From: Ramicandelaber brevisporus
Taxonomy: Eukaryota; Kickxellomycota; Ramicandelaberales; Ramicandelaberaceae
Assembly (NCBI GenBank): GCA_025201865.1
Contig: MU602669.1
Coordinates: forward strand, 89,813-147,594
DNA length: 57,782 nt
Direction: 5' to 3'
The position numbers and the translations under genes were made by a program. Of the stretch, positions 10,575 to 20,634 are shown piece after piece. Below the pieces are notes generated by a model. That model did not search any database. It was not told the origin of the DNA and saw only the letters and a program-made list of their open reading frames with translations. Each line of letters begins with the position of its first letter. Position 1 is the first letter of the stretch.

Positions 10575-10581
10575 TGACTCA
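10575..10581 (-). promoter_or_regulatory. Gcn4/CPC1-type site TGACTCA
   Basis: A perfect TGASTCA box, the known target of the fungal bZIP activator Gcn4/CPC1 in general amino-acid control. It lies 420 nt upstream of the CPA2 start and 222 nt upstream of the attenuator uORF, a sensible promoter position for an arginine gene. Confidence 0.5.
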
Positions 10582-10635
10582 TCTGGTCTGTAGTCAATGT
10601 GACAGTGCACTGCATCCAAGGCTGCTGATATCATG

Positions 10636-10642
10636 TGACTCT
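10636..10642 (-). promoter_or_regulatory. Near-match Gcn4-type site TGACTCT
   Basis: A six-of-seven match to TGACTCA, 61 nt beyond the perfect site. A second half-site so close supports the control model weakly, as such matches also occur by chance. Confidence 0.25.
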
Positions 10643-10842
10643 TCCTGCTTTGGCCGATTTCAATTCACAGATAGTATTTAAACTGAGGAAAGAGGGGGGA
10701 CGGAGAAAGGAGATGGAGGAAAGACAGATAGAAAGACAGACAGGAAAGGTGAGTGATTTGAGTGAGAGTGAGTGAGAGTGAGTGATTTGAGAGAGTCAGG
10801 ATGAGGATGTGGCATAGAAGCATACAATGAAACTAAAGACAA

Positions 10843-12189
10843 TTAGATTTCGCCCTCTTCAACGTACTCTTCGTCGGCATAGACCTCTTCATCAGCGGTG
10901 GCAGACTGGTACTGCTCGTACTCGTTAACCAAGTCGTTCAAGTTGGATTCGGCCTCGGTGAACTCCATCTCGTCCATGCCCTCGTCGGTGAACCAATGCA
11001 GATAAGCCTTGCGGTTGAACATCTTCTGGAACTGCTCGCGGAAACGAACAAACACCTGCATGACAGCAGTGTTGTTGGCAATAAACGTGCCCGACATGGT
11101 CTCACCTGGCGGAGCCACATCGCACTGAGCAGTCTGCACATTGTTTGGAATCCACTCAACAAACTGGGCGGCATTCTTGGTGCGCAGCGACAGCAGCTGC
11201 TCGTCAATCTGCTTCATGGACACACCGGCGCCACGGTAGATGGCGGTGGCAGTCAGGTAGCGGCCGAGACGCGGGTCGGCAGCGGCCATCATGTTGCGGC
11301 CGTCAAACATCTGGGCAGTGATGTCCTGGACAGTCAAGCTGCGGTAGCTGCGAGTGTTTGTAGCTGAGAGAGGGGCAACGCTGCTCATGAAGAAGTGCAG
11401 ACGCGGGAATGGAACCAGGTTGACAGCCATCTTGCGCAAGTCAGCGTTCAGCTGGCCTGGGAAACGCAGACAAGTGGTGACACCAGCCATGACCTTTGCA
11501 ATCAGGCTATTGAAGTCCGCGTGCGTTGGGCTTTGAATCTTGAGAACATCAGTGGAAATTCGGGTCAGAGCCTCGTTGTCAAGGCAGAAGGTCATGTCAG
11601 TGTTCTCAACCAGCTGGTGGGTCGACAAGACAGCATTGTATGGCTCGACAATCGTCTCAGACACTCCAGGAGCTGGCAGCACGGAGAAAGTGGCCATCAT
11701 GCGGTCTGGATACTCTTCGCGGATCTTGGAAATGATCAGAGTGCCCAAGCCAGAGCCAGAGCCTCCACCAAGCGAATGCACCATCTGGAAGCCCTGCAGG
11801 TTCTCACAGCGCTCAGCCTGGAGACGGACAACATCGAGCACCTTGTCAATCAACTCAGCACCCTCGGTGTAGTAGCCCTTGGCCCAGTTGTTACCAGCAC
11901 CCGAAGCGCCAGCAATGATGGTGTCGGGGTGGAAGAGCTCGCCCAATGCGCCAGACTTTAAGCTGTCAAGCGAGCCAGGTTCAAGATCAACGCAGATAGC
12001 GCGTGGGACGTACTTGTTGCCAGACGCCGCGTTGAAGTACACGTCAAGACGCTGCGCCTCGAGTGAGTCTTCAGCAGCGCGCAAGACACCGTTGGGATCA
12101 ATCTTGTGCTCAGCGAGAACGCCGTCCCAGAACGCGGAACTGACTTGATTACCACACTGGCCGACTTGAAGATGAACGATTTCTCTCAT
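10843..12189 (-). CDS. Divergent beta-tubulin
   Basis: A 448-residue beta-tubulin. The start is set at 12189 because the product then begins [15 protein letters not shown], the canonical tubulin N-terminus carrying the MREI autoregulation signal. The open frame runs 62 codons further up as an Asn/Ser repeat, which I treat as untranslated. Visible landmarks are the GTP-binding glycine loop (GGGSGSG, where most have GGGTGSG), [18 protein letters not shown], the FVEWIPNN segment and an acidic, Glu/Tyr-rich C-terminal tail. Divergence is spread through the chain (for example [21 protein letters not shown], where family members are nearly invariant). The residue at the canonical Glu198 position, a key benzimidazole contact, is Met199 here ([12 protein letters not shown]). 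Phe167 and Phe200 equivalents are kept. It is probably a specialised paralogue rather than the main beta-tubulin. Confidence 0.93.
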   Translation of the reverse strand: MREIVHLQVGQCGNQVSSAFWDGVLAEHKIDPNGVLRAAEDSLEAQRLDVYFNAASGNKYVPRAICVDLEPGSLDSLKSGALGELFHPDTIIAGASGAGNNWAKGYYTEGAELIDKVLDVVRLQAERCENLQGFQMVHSLGGGSGSGLGTLIISKIREEYPDRMMATFSVLPAPGVSETIVEPYNAVLSTHQLVENTDMTFCLDNEALTRISTDVLKIQSPTHADFNSLIAKVMAGVTTCLRFPGQLNADLRKMAVNLVPFPRLHFFMSSVAPLSATNTRSYRSLTVQDITAQMFDGRNMMAAADPRLGRYLTATAIYRGAGVSMKQIDEQLLSLRTKNAAQFVEWIPNNVQTAQCDVAPPGETMSGTFIANNTAVMQVFVRFREQFQKMFNRKAYLHWFTDEGMDEMEFTEAESNLNDLVNEYEQYQSATADEEVYADEEYVEEGEI

Positions 12190-12489
12190 GCTTTTGATAT
12201 CGACTTTACTGTTGCTGTTGCTGTTGCTATTACTATTACTATTACTATTACTATTACTATTACTGTTGTTGTAACTGTTGTTGTAGCTGTTGTTGTTATT
12301 GTTGACAATCAAGTCGAAAGAGAGCGGATTCTGGTATGCCAGAAATGAACTCAAAACAAAAGCAAAAAAAAACAAGCAACAACAACAAAACGCAACACCA
12401 ACACCAGCAACAACTACGACGATACAAACAGCAAGCAGCAGCCCCTTACTCTCGCCCCGCTTCCCCTCTTCGTTCTATCAGAGTGCGCA
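12190..12489. promoter_or_regulatory. Shared promoter of beta-tubulin and PRP16
   Basis: A 300-bp divergent region. It contains a run of att/gtt trinucleotide repeats (about 12208-12300), which read as Asn/Ser codons in frame with beta-tubulin on the reverse strand, and an A-rich stretch (about 12355-12395). An ATG at 12346 opens a frame overlapping the PRP16 start; it may lie upstream of the transcript. Confidence 0.5.
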
Positions 12490-15453
12490 ATGTCGGATAT
12501 TGAGTCCCAGGTGGCTGCATTGCTGGCAGCTGACTCGACTGCAGGAATTGATTTTGATGCAGCTGCACGACTTGCATCGAGTGTGACACCGATAGCCAAG
12601 TCCTTTGCAGAGCGCGAAACAGCCCAGTTTGCCAGTGCAATGCGCACATTTGGAAGGTTTTCAGATGCAACGCTTGCAGCCATTCGTGCAGTCATCTGCG
12701 GTGAAGATGTCCATCAGAAACCATGGAACGACAGCAATTGGTACAACCAAGACGAATCAACAGCATCATCGTCAGCCATGTACACTGATAGCAGCAACAC
12801 TGCAGAAGATTATGATCAAAAGAGAGAGGCAGAGCTCATTAGAAGAAATGTAAACAAACAACGGCAGCAGCAGAGGCTGCGTCAAAATAATGAGCATGAA
12901 ACACAATGGCAAGTGTCACGGTTAAATCGGGCTGGAATTGATCAAATTGGAGTATCACGAACATTTGATGATATGATGGAGAGTGATGAACCAGTCTCTC
13001 TCATTGTAAGAAGCACACGCGCTCCATTTCTTTCCAGTCCAGACGATCCAGCGATACCAAACTCTGGATACGAACCGGTATCACTTGTACGAGATCCAGC
13101 ATGTGATATGGCTCGGTTGGCAAAACGCGGCAGCCAAATTGTACACGATAAAAGAAATGAGCGAGAGAGACAGCGCGCAACAGCCAGTGCCATTGAAGTC
13201 AATCAAAGTAATAACAGTAGCAGCAATATCAGTAGCATTGGCAACTCCACAGACAATGATACAGCAGCAGCTCTGACAACATTAGGCGACTATGTGGAAG
13301 AAAAGACGCAGTCAGCAGCTGATATTCTCAAACAGAGACAGAGTTTGCCAGCGTACGCATCCAAAAATGAGCTGTTGCGCAGCATTAGAGATAACCAAGT
13401 GGTGATTATTGTGGGCGAAACTGGATCGGGTAAGACCACACAGCTAACTCAATACTTGTATTCAGACGGATTTACAAGCAATGGTGGGATGATAGCATGC
13501 ACTCAGCCCAGAAGAGTCGCGGCTGTATCAGTGGCCGAGCGTGTTTCTATCGAAATGGACTCTGGCTCAGTTGGTGGGTTGGTTGGCTACTCCATTAGGT
13601 TTGAGGATTTAACGTCTCCCAAAACCAAAATCAAATACATGACTGATGGAATACTGGTGCGTGAAGCATTAGCTGATCCTTATCTCGATCGATATTCTGT
13701 AATTATTATCGACGAAGCTCACGAACGTGCACTGAGCACTGATATATTACTGGGTCTACTAAAACGCGCAACTTCAGCTAGATCTGATTTGAGACTGGTT
13801 GTAACCTCCGCAACTTTGGATGCTCAGAGATTTGCTTCATTCTTTGGAAACGCTCCAATCATTCACATCTCTGGCCGCACTTTCCCCGTAGACATAAACT
13901 ACAGTTTGGCACCGGCTGATGACTACGTAGCCTCCTCTGTTCAGCAAGCACTGGCCATTCACGCCAGCCAGCCACCTGGTGACATTCTCATATTTTTACC
14001 TGGTCGTGAAGAGGTTGAAGTTGCATGCTCTGTAATGGCTGAGCGGTTAGCCAAATTGGACCGCGCCAAGCCGTTGCTTATCCTGCCAGCTTACTCAATG
14101 CTGAGATCTGATTTGCAACAGCGCATTTTTGCACCTGCTCCACAAGGTTCCCGTAAATGCGTGATTGCAACCAATATTGCCGAAACATCGCTCACCATTG
14201 ATGGCATTCGCTATGTAGTTGACCCCGGCTATGCCAAAATCAAGGCATTCAATCCTCGCATCGGCATTGATTCCCTACAAGTCGCGCCAATTAGCCAAGC
14301 CAGTGCTAACCAGCGAGCTGGTCGAGCCGGTCGCACTGCAGCCGGTGTATGCTTCCGACTGTATTCTGAAGATGCCTTTATGCGCGACTTGCTGCCAGCA
14401 ACTGTTCCTGAAATTCAAAGGACTAGTTTGGCGAGCTCTGTTTTGCTTTTGCTGGCTCTTGGAGTGTCAGATATCACATCCTTCCCGCTGATTGATCCGC
14501 CTCCCAAAGCTGCCTTCCATGATGCTCTGCAGAGACTCTGGATTCTTGGCGCAGTTGATGCTACTGGGTCATTGACTGATGTTGGCAGAGAGATGGCTGC
14601 ACTGCCATTGGATCCAGTTCTGGCCAGGATGCTCGTAGATGCCATACATCACAACTGCACTGCCGAAGTTCTTACCATTGTCTCCATGCTCTCTGTTCCA
14701 CAGGTGTTTGCTCGCCCTCGTGCTCAGCTCGAACAAGCAGATGCAGCTCGTGAGCGCTTTTGTGTTCCTGAAAGTGACCATCTCTCGCTCCTCAATGTCT
14801 TCAAGCAATGGACCACCAACAGTCGCAGCACAGTTTGGTGTAACAAGAATTTCATTTCATCTCGCTCAATGTATCAAGCGGAGGATGTGTGCAAACAGTT
14901 GGCGGATATAATCTCTCGCAAATACGGCGATGAAGCTGTGCTGCAAACGTGTGGCCGAGATTGGGATGTAGTGCGGCGGGTTGTGTGTCGCAGTTTGTTC
15001 CATCAAGCAGCAAAGATGACGCGCATTGGAGAGTATGCGGACATGAGAACAGGATTGCCATGCTATCTGCATCCGACTTCTTCATTGTTTGGAATGGGAC
15101 TGGCTGCACCGTATGTAGTTTACAGCGAACTGATATTCACGCAAAAGGAGTACATGCAGTGTGTTACAGCTGTTGAACCAAGATGGCTGGCCGAAGCTGG
15201 TCCCATGTTTTACACTATTGAGGGCGAAGAACCAGTAGTATCGATGGTAGTGGAAGAGAAGAAAGAAGTCAACGACAACAGCACGACATTTAGACGACCC
15301 AAATTACCAGCACAAAAGTCAAAAAGGTCCAACATCATGGTCACAGCATTGACTTCTGCTGCAGGTGTCGATGGTATTGATGAAGACAACAACGATGACG
15401 ATGACGACGGTGTTGTGACATTTGGTCGAAATCGCAAGAAACGTAGACGTTAA
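12490..15453 (+). CDS. PRP16: DEAH-box pre-mRNA splicing helicase Prp16/DHX38
   Basis: The 987-residue protein is the spliceosomal ATPase that remodels the complex after the first transesterification step. In order: a poorly conserved Ser/Asn-rich N-terminal region; RecA1 with motif I GETGSGKTTQ (near residue 310), QPRRVAA, motif II DEAH (near 408) and SAT; RecA2 with NIAETSLTIDG and QRAGRAGR; then the winged-helix, ratchet and OB segments. The downstream segments DAARERFCVPESDHLSLLN and WLAEAGPMFYTIE are the closest to Prp16 among the DEAH paralogues (Prp2, Prp22, Prp43). The tail is acidic, then basic (RNRKKRRR), a likely nuclear signal. Its presence implies a working spliceosome although the genes here look intronless. 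Confidence 0.92.
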   Translation: MSDIESQVAALLAADSTAGIDFDAAARLASSVTPIAKSFAERETAQFASAMRTFGRFSDATLAAIRAVICGEDVHQKPWNDSNWYNQDESTASSSAMYTDSSNTAEDYDQKREAELIRRNVNKQRQQQRLRQNNEHETQWQVSRLNRAGIDQIGVSRTFDDMMESDEPVSLIVRSTRAPFLSSPDDPAIPNSGYEPVSLVRDPACDMARLAKRGSQIVHDKRNERERQRATASAIEVNQSNNSSSNISSIGNSTDNDTAAALTTLGDYVEEKTQSAADILKQRQSLPAYASKNELLRSIRDNQVVIIVGETGSGKTTQLTQYLYSDGFTSNGGMIACTQPRRVAAVSVAERVSIEMDSGSVGGLVGYSIRFEDLTSPKTKIKYMTDGILVREALADPYLDRYSVIIIDEAHERALSTDILLGLLKRATSARSDLRLVVTSATLDAQRFASFFGNAPIIHISGRTFPVDINYSLAPADDYVASSVQQALAIHASQPPGDILIFLPGREEVEVACSVMAERLAKLDRAKPLLILPAYSMLRSDLQQRIFAPAPQGSRKCVIATNIAETSLTIDGIRYVVDPGYAKIKAFNPRIGIDSLQVAPISQASANQRAGRAGRTAAGVCFRLYSEDAFMRDLLPATVPEIQRTSLASSVLLLLALGVSDITSFPLIDPPPKAAFHDALQRLWILGAVDATGSLTDVGREMAALPLDPVLARMLVDAIHHNCTAEVLTIVSMLSVPQVFARPRAQLEQADAARERFCVPESDHLSLLNVFKQWTTNSRSTVWCNKNFISSRSMYQAEDVCKQLADIISRKYGDEAVLQTCGRDWDVVRRVVCRSLFHQAAKMTRIGEYADMRTGLPCYLHPTSSLFGMGLAAPYVVYSELIFTQKEYMQCVTAVEPRWLAEAGPMFYTIEGEEPVVSMVVEEKKEVNDNSTTFRRPKLPAQKSKRSNIMVTALTSAAGVDGIDEDNNDDDDDGVVTFGRNRKKRRR

Positions 15454-15779
15454 TAATTATGTTTATTGTTTTCGTGAGTATTGATTAGGGATAAAAATCG
15501 AGGGGTCTCAGCCTGAGGGGATAGCAGACGTAATCTTGACCTTTTTGCATCACAATCGTAAGAAAGAGAGGCATGCTTGATGAAACTGCACACGTGTAGC
15601 TTATCCATGTCACATTAATGTCACGGCCGACATTACAGAACAACATCCCCATCTAATGAACAACCACTTGTGCAAGATTAAAAATAAATGCGAAGAAAGG
15701 AGAGAAATAGCTTATGATTGTGAACTACTCTCGCAGCTACAGTTATGCACACAAACGACCCACAGTATTAAACCGCTGG
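15454..15779. other. Convergent intergenic region
   Basis: 326 bp between the stops of PRP16 and the secreted Cys-rich gene. It is AT-rich and presumably holds both 3' UTRs. No ORF, RNA gene or clear AATAAA was found. Confidence 0.35.
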
Positions 15780-16052
15780 TTATTGCGTAGTGGATGACTC
15801 CGGCGGGCATACAAGAGCTATCTGCTGGCTAATGAGCGGATAGGTGCAGTGGCTTTTGCAGCCCTTTTCTTCAAGGCACTTGACCTTGGCCTTGAGGAAC
15901 GGACAGATACAATCGAGCCCAGTGCACGACAGCGAGATGATGGTGTCGATATCGAGGCAGGCTTGTGCAACATCTTTGTTGCACTGAGTGCTACCCTGGG
16001 CGAAAGCACACGCGGCGAAGACGGCAACGGAGGCGATAGCAGACAGTTTCAT
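15780..16052 (-). CDS. Small secreted cysteine-rich protein (CFEM-like spacing possible)
   Basis: A 90-residue product with a clear signal peptide (about residues 1-18, ending in an Ala-rich AFA site). The mature chain has nine cysteines, at 24, 32, 43, 48, 50, 59, 65, 69 and 82. The CTGLDCIC segment (43-50) recalls the Cys-x3-Asp-Cys-x-Cys core of fungal CFEM domains, but other spacings do not fit cleanly and the odd cysteine count is unusual. Candidates are a small cell-wall or extracellular protein, a haem-binding CFEM relative or an effector-like protein. The sequence alone does not decide. It faces an 880-bp divergent promoter, long for this region, which would suit regulated expression. 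Confidence 0.75.
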   Translation of the reverse strand: MKLSAIASVAVFAACAFAQGSTQCNKDVAQACLDIDTIISLSCTGLDCICPFLKAKVKCLEEKGCKSHCTYPLISQQIALVCPPESSTTQ

Positions 16053-16932
16053 AGTGTAGTAAAAATCAAGTCAAGTCAAAAAATTAAAATAGAGAGCTTG
16101 ATGATAATGTGTGTGAATATCGAATGGTTGAGCGTGGAAGCAAAGCAAGGCGAGGGAGAACGCGTTCGATTTCTCTATGCTGGCTATAAGTTCAACCTGG
16201 AGCTGTTGCTGCCTCACTCCACTCTCATCCCAACACATCCAGTCAGCTGCATCGTGTTGTTAATGGTGAGTGGGATTGACACTCAATGTGTTGCGAGTAC
16301 ACATATGGAGAGCTTGAGGTTGCTGTTTTTTTTTTTTTTTGCTTCGTGTCCTGCTGGAGTGTGAGCATGTAGGCACATTGCAGCGAATGGGAACATTGCA
16401 GATCATCACTCTCCAGTCAAGAGTGGCAGAGAGTAGTAATTCACACACAAACACACACAAACTGTTGGGCGAATAAGAATTTTTCTGTCGTTAATCTACC
16501 TTTACTCACGCCGGCTTTCACTCTGACTGTTCCAACAAAGACTCTTTTTTGCCGTTCTCTTTTAATAAACAGACTTTACGCTCTCAATCAAGTTTCACGG
16601 ATTCAAATGGATCTTAATTATTCGAGTATCCTCTTAGATCACAGTGGGTTAATCCGTTTCTGTTACAACAGCCTGACTCTTCAGAGTATCAGAACTTGAT
16701 CGATATACAGTTCGAGACTCTTAAAGTGTCAGATATGCAATCGATGACATTTGCGAGCTTATACGCCACCATCAAAGTTTGTACAAAATGATGTCGCCGC
16801 TGCACTCCATCTCGATGCGGATGCACACTCGCTGGTTCTATTCTTCCTCCTCCTCTTTCTCCTCCTCTTCATCCTACAACTTTTGAACTTTTCATCAAAT
16901 AAGCTCTCAACCAAACTGACCCGTTGACAAGA
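16053..16932. promoter_or_regulatory. Long divergent promoter region
   Basis: 880 bp between the secreted Cys-rich gene and the acidic-protein gene. It contains a T14 run (about 16325-16340), CA repeats (16440-16462) and several gactctt words (near 16539, 16673 and 16714). Plus-strand open frames here are low-complexity and lack coding character. No tRNA-like fold was noticed. Confidence 0.4.
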
Positions 16933-17859
16933 ATGACCGATAACCACGAAGAGACCACAACTACGTCAACCACATCTATAGCTGTGACAACTACTGAGTC
17001 GGCTGCTGTCAGTGTCTCTCCAACTGCCAGCGCTGCTCCAAGTCCAACGACAACCGTGCCCGCTGATAACCAAGCTACTGCTGCTGAAGGTGATGGTGTG
17101 TATTGCGATTATTGGGCCGCTGTTCAATCTGAAGCAGCCGACGAAGTTGAAGATGAAGATGACGATGATAGTGACGATGATTTAAGCTCCGAGTTTGAGC
17201 TGAGCCTCGGCGATGGTCCTCTGGGCATGATGATGCCTGGTCTGACCATTGTGGGCGATATGGGCGGACTGCTTGGCGCCTTAATTCCACCTGGAATGGC
17301 GCAGCACAATACACTGACCACCAGCTCCACCACCCAGAACCCACATGGCTGCCGCTCAATCCCTCCATGCGGCAACACAGCCTGTGATTCAAGCTGTGAG
17401 CGCTATCCTCGAATGGAGATTAACCGCTTTGCTATCGAGCACTCCTTGAACATGCACTATGAGAAGATTCGTGCCCTCAAGCCTGCCATTGCGACCGAGG
17501 CTACTCTGTTCCATGTGATGGTGGTTGTCCGCATTCCAGATACCGTGCAGACGCTGGTCATGCAGCGCATTCGCAAGTTTGACAAGACTGTCGTTTGCAA
17601 GTTCAGCCAAGCCAATCCAAATGTGCGTGTTGGCTCTGTCGCGATGTTTGAAGAGAGCGGAAACCGCAAGAAAGTCGCCAAGATGCTCTATCCACGCGGA
17701 GTTGAGTACATTGTGTGGATTACACCCATCAATGCGATGAAGGAGTCGTTCAAGCTGCATCGTCGCGTGGAAGGTGACAATCTCTCGCCTGCCGACATGT
17801 ACAACGACATCACTCCGGCTGGCACTGGCAATGACCGCTTCATCCTGCCAACTGATTAA
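16933..17859 (+). CDS. Unrecognised acidic protein with a Cys motif and conserved-looking C-terminal domain
   Basis: 308 residues from ATG 16933; the open frame begins earlier only with a TTG. Residues 1-50 are Thr/Ser/Ala-rich. An acidic run of Asp, Glu and Ser follows (about 68-90), then a Gly/Met/Leu-rich hydrophobic patch (about 95-122). Next comes a Cys cluster, CRSIPPCGNTACDSSC (about 138-153), which could bind zinc. The last 150 residues look folded, with alternating strands and helices (FHVMVVVRIPDTVQTLVMQ, GVEYIVWITPINAMKESF). I do not recognise the family. Good codon quality and the ordered C-terminus make it a real gene. It could be a lineage-specific regulator, but no role can be assigned. 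Confidence 0.7.
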   Translation: MTDNHEETTTTSTTSIAVTTTESAAVSVSPTASAAPSPTTTVPADNQATAAEGDGVYCDYWAAVQSEAADEVEDEDDDDSDDDLSSEFELSLGDGPLGMMMPGLTIVGDMGGLLGALIPPGMAQHNTLTTSSTTQNPHGCRSIPPCGNTACDSSCERYPRMEINRFAIEHSLNMHYEKIRALKPAIATEATLFHVMVVVRIPDTVQTLVMQRIRKFDKTVVCKFSQANPNVRVGSVAMFEESGNRKKVAKMLYPRGVEYIVWITPINAMKESFKLHRRVEGDNLSPADMYNDITPAGTGNDRFILPTD

Positions 17860-18190
17860 ATTGTTCCTCAGTTTAGGCATCCTTTTTAAGGCTATAAACA
17901 AAGTCACCTCGTCATTTGAGCACACAGCAAGCACACTGCATGACCATCTTGTGATGATTTGAAAATTGTAACAAAGCTTCTGCATCGTGCAGCTACTGTC
18001 AACCAAAAGAGTCAAACCAAAAGACTCTGGTTCAGCATGTTCGATGATGGTATAAAGGACGTCGCCTCGTCGTTCAATCTGTTTGCCAAACTGGTCACAT
18101 CCACCACCATCATCTTCATCAGAAGCATTCACTCATATACACAACACAACACAAAACAAGCACACTAACGAACTCCCAAACTCACTGACA
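17860..18190. promoter_or_regulatory. Tandem intergenic region, promoter of the NmrA-like gene
   Basis: 331 bp holding the 3' end of the acidic-protein gene and the promoter of the NmrA-like gene. Two partly similar segments, each TATA-like followed by tcacctcgtc or tcgcctcgtc, lie near 17889 and 18051. An imperfect inverted repeat (agagtc ... gactct) lies near 18007-18028. Confidence 0.4.
18051..18056 (+). promoter_or_regulatory. TATA-like box of the NmrA-like gene
   Basis: TATAAA 140 nt upstream of the ATG at 18191. Rab6 and the four-helix membrane gene have TATA-like boxes at similar distances, which supports it modestly. Confidence 0.4.
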
Positions 18191-19327
18191 ATGTCTACTC
18201 CAGTCAGCTTCCTGAACAACAAGAACAAGCCAGCCGTGTTTGTGACTGCCGGTGACAACTACATTGGCTATCGCATTGCCCGCACCATGCTGTCATCCGA
18301 CTTGAAACAGCACTTTGACAAGATCATCGTCGGCAATCCATCCTCCATGCACAAGGACGACAATATCTCCGATGTCAAATGCAGCACCGAAGACCAGCAC
18401 CAGGCAGCTGAGCGTGACAAGAAGCGCGAGGAGTGGATTCGCGAGTTGCAGCAGATGGGTGCCAAGCTGGTCCAGTACGATGTAACGAAACCAGATCAGA
18501 GCACCAGCTTGCGCAACGAGCTCAAGAACATTGACATCGCAGTGTTGATTCCACCATGCGAACACTCCACTCAGCGCAGTGTCAAGGACGAGGCTCAGCG
18601 CTTGGTTCACGAGACGAAGGCGATGCTGCACATGCTCGAGCAAGTCAAGGTTGAGACACTGGTGCAGTGGTCCGTACTCAAGGCATCCAAAGGCACCAAG
18701 CAGGAGAGTGGAATGGTGGCACTGGAGGTGTTCCACGAGATCGAGAAGGCTGTCAAGGATGCATCGGACAAGTTCAACGGTGGCGTGTACATTGCCGAGG
18801 TGGGTTTCCTGCTCGACTGCTTGTACTTCTGGCGCACCCAGATCCAGCACGAGTCTCGCTTGGCCCTGCCGATTGGCGATGGCAAATTTGCGCCGGTCGC
18901 AATGAAGGATGTCGCCAAGGCGATTGCCACGATTGCCAGCGAGGGCCGTCGCCGCTCACTTGGTGAGATTCCAGAGGAACAGGAAGCCGACGACGAGACC
19001 AAGAAGGAGCGCCGCAAGGTTCACACATTGTCGCTGATGGGTGCAGAGAAGGTTAATGGCAAGCAGCTCGCCAAGTGTGCCAGCAAAGGCGTTGGCGCAC
19101 AGATCCAGTTCAAGGATGTGTCTGAGGAAGACGCCGACCGCGTTCTCAAACAGTGTCCAGAAGTCACTCCATTTGTGCGCCACTTGATTCTTGAGAAGAT
19201 GAAGCTCATCAAAAAGAACGAGTACAATGTGTCCAAGAATGACCTCGAGAAGTATCTGCACGGCAAGCCGGAGTCAATCAGCTCGTTCTTCAGCCACCAC
19301 AAGGATGAATTCAAGCCACGACAGTAA
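18191..19327 (+). CDS. NmrA-like NAD(P)-binding Rossmann protein
   Basis: 378 residues from ATG 18191; the open frame extends to 18083 only with a TTG. The N-terminus holds a beta-strand and glycine-turn nucleotide-binding motif (AVFVTAGDNYIGYRIAR). A strand ending in Asp (LVQYDVTKPD) and a second strand (IDIAVLIPPCEHS) follow. The order matches atypical short-chain dehydrogenases of the NmrA type, which often sense NAD(P) rather than catalyse: no YxxxK pair is evident. A Lys/Glu-rich insert lies near residues 255-275. The C-terminal third is helical and charged. The codon bias (many ..C and ..G endings) suggests high expression. The specific role is unknown. Confidence 0.8.
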   Translation: MSTPVSFLNNKNKPAVFVTAGDNYIGYRIARTMLSSDLKQHFDKIIVGNPSSMHKDDNISDVKCSTEDQHQAAERDKKREEWIRELQQMGAKLVQYDVTKPDQSTSLRNELKNIDIAVLIPPCEHSTQRSVKDEAQRLVHETKAMLHMLEQVKVETLVQWSVLKASKGTKQESGMVALEVFHEIEKAVKDASDKFNGGVYIAEVGFLLDCLYFWRTQIQHESRLALPIGDGKFAPVAMKDVAKAIATIASEGRRRSLGEIPEEQEADDETKKERRKVHTLSLMGAEKVNGKQLAKCASKGVGAQIQFKDVSEEDADRVLKQCPEVTPFVRHLILEKMKLIKKNEYNVSKNDLEKYLHGKPESISSFFSHHKDEFKPRQ

Positions 19328-19652
19328 ACACCATGTCCACTCTGCTTCTTCTTTTGTTCCTCACTTTTTGTTCCTTTCAATAAACCCATTGTCCCCAGAA
19401 TAGCATGTATCACATGCTGAAGCGTCGGTTACATTTACTGACGCCTCGTTTCAGAAGATGCTGTGTCGTCAAGTAGCAAATGCAAGCAGTCGCTTCGAGA
19501 AAAGGCTTCGTCTCATGTTGCTTCTGTGCTGACTGTGATGAGAACGAGATTCCATATGAGTAGTAAATCTGTTTTATAACTCTTTTAGTTTAAAAGATGA
19601 TATTAAGTGAATAGAGCGGCTCAGTATGTATCCTTCATGTAAAGCGAATGGA
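19328..19652. terminator. Convergent 3' region with AATAAA at 19379
   Basis: 325 bp between the convergent NmrA-like and Rab6 genes. AATAAA at 19379-19384, about 50 nt after the NmrA-like stop, is a likely polyadenylation signal. Nothing else was seen. Confidence 0.45.

Positions 19653-20634
<982 letters not shown>

Larger units (their letters stand above)
10353..10842. promoter_or_regulatory. CPA2 promoter region and 3' flank of beta-tubulin
   Basis: The right end of this stretch is the 3' side of the beta-tubulin gene and is purine-rich, with gagtgagagtgagt-type repeats (about 10685-10800). The left and middle parts are the likely CPA2 promoter, holding the Gcn4-type sites listed separately. 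A minus-strand open frame at 10306-10542 begins with a GTG codon and overlaps the attenuator uORF in another frame; I do not count it as a gene. Confidence 0.45.

Noticed and set aside
18083-18190. Upstream extension of the NmrA-like ORF (and similar ones at 16924, 37054, 45121 and 46207)
   Set aside because: These extensions begin with TTG or GTG. Nuclear genes normally start at ATG, and the shorter ATG starts give sensible N-termini.
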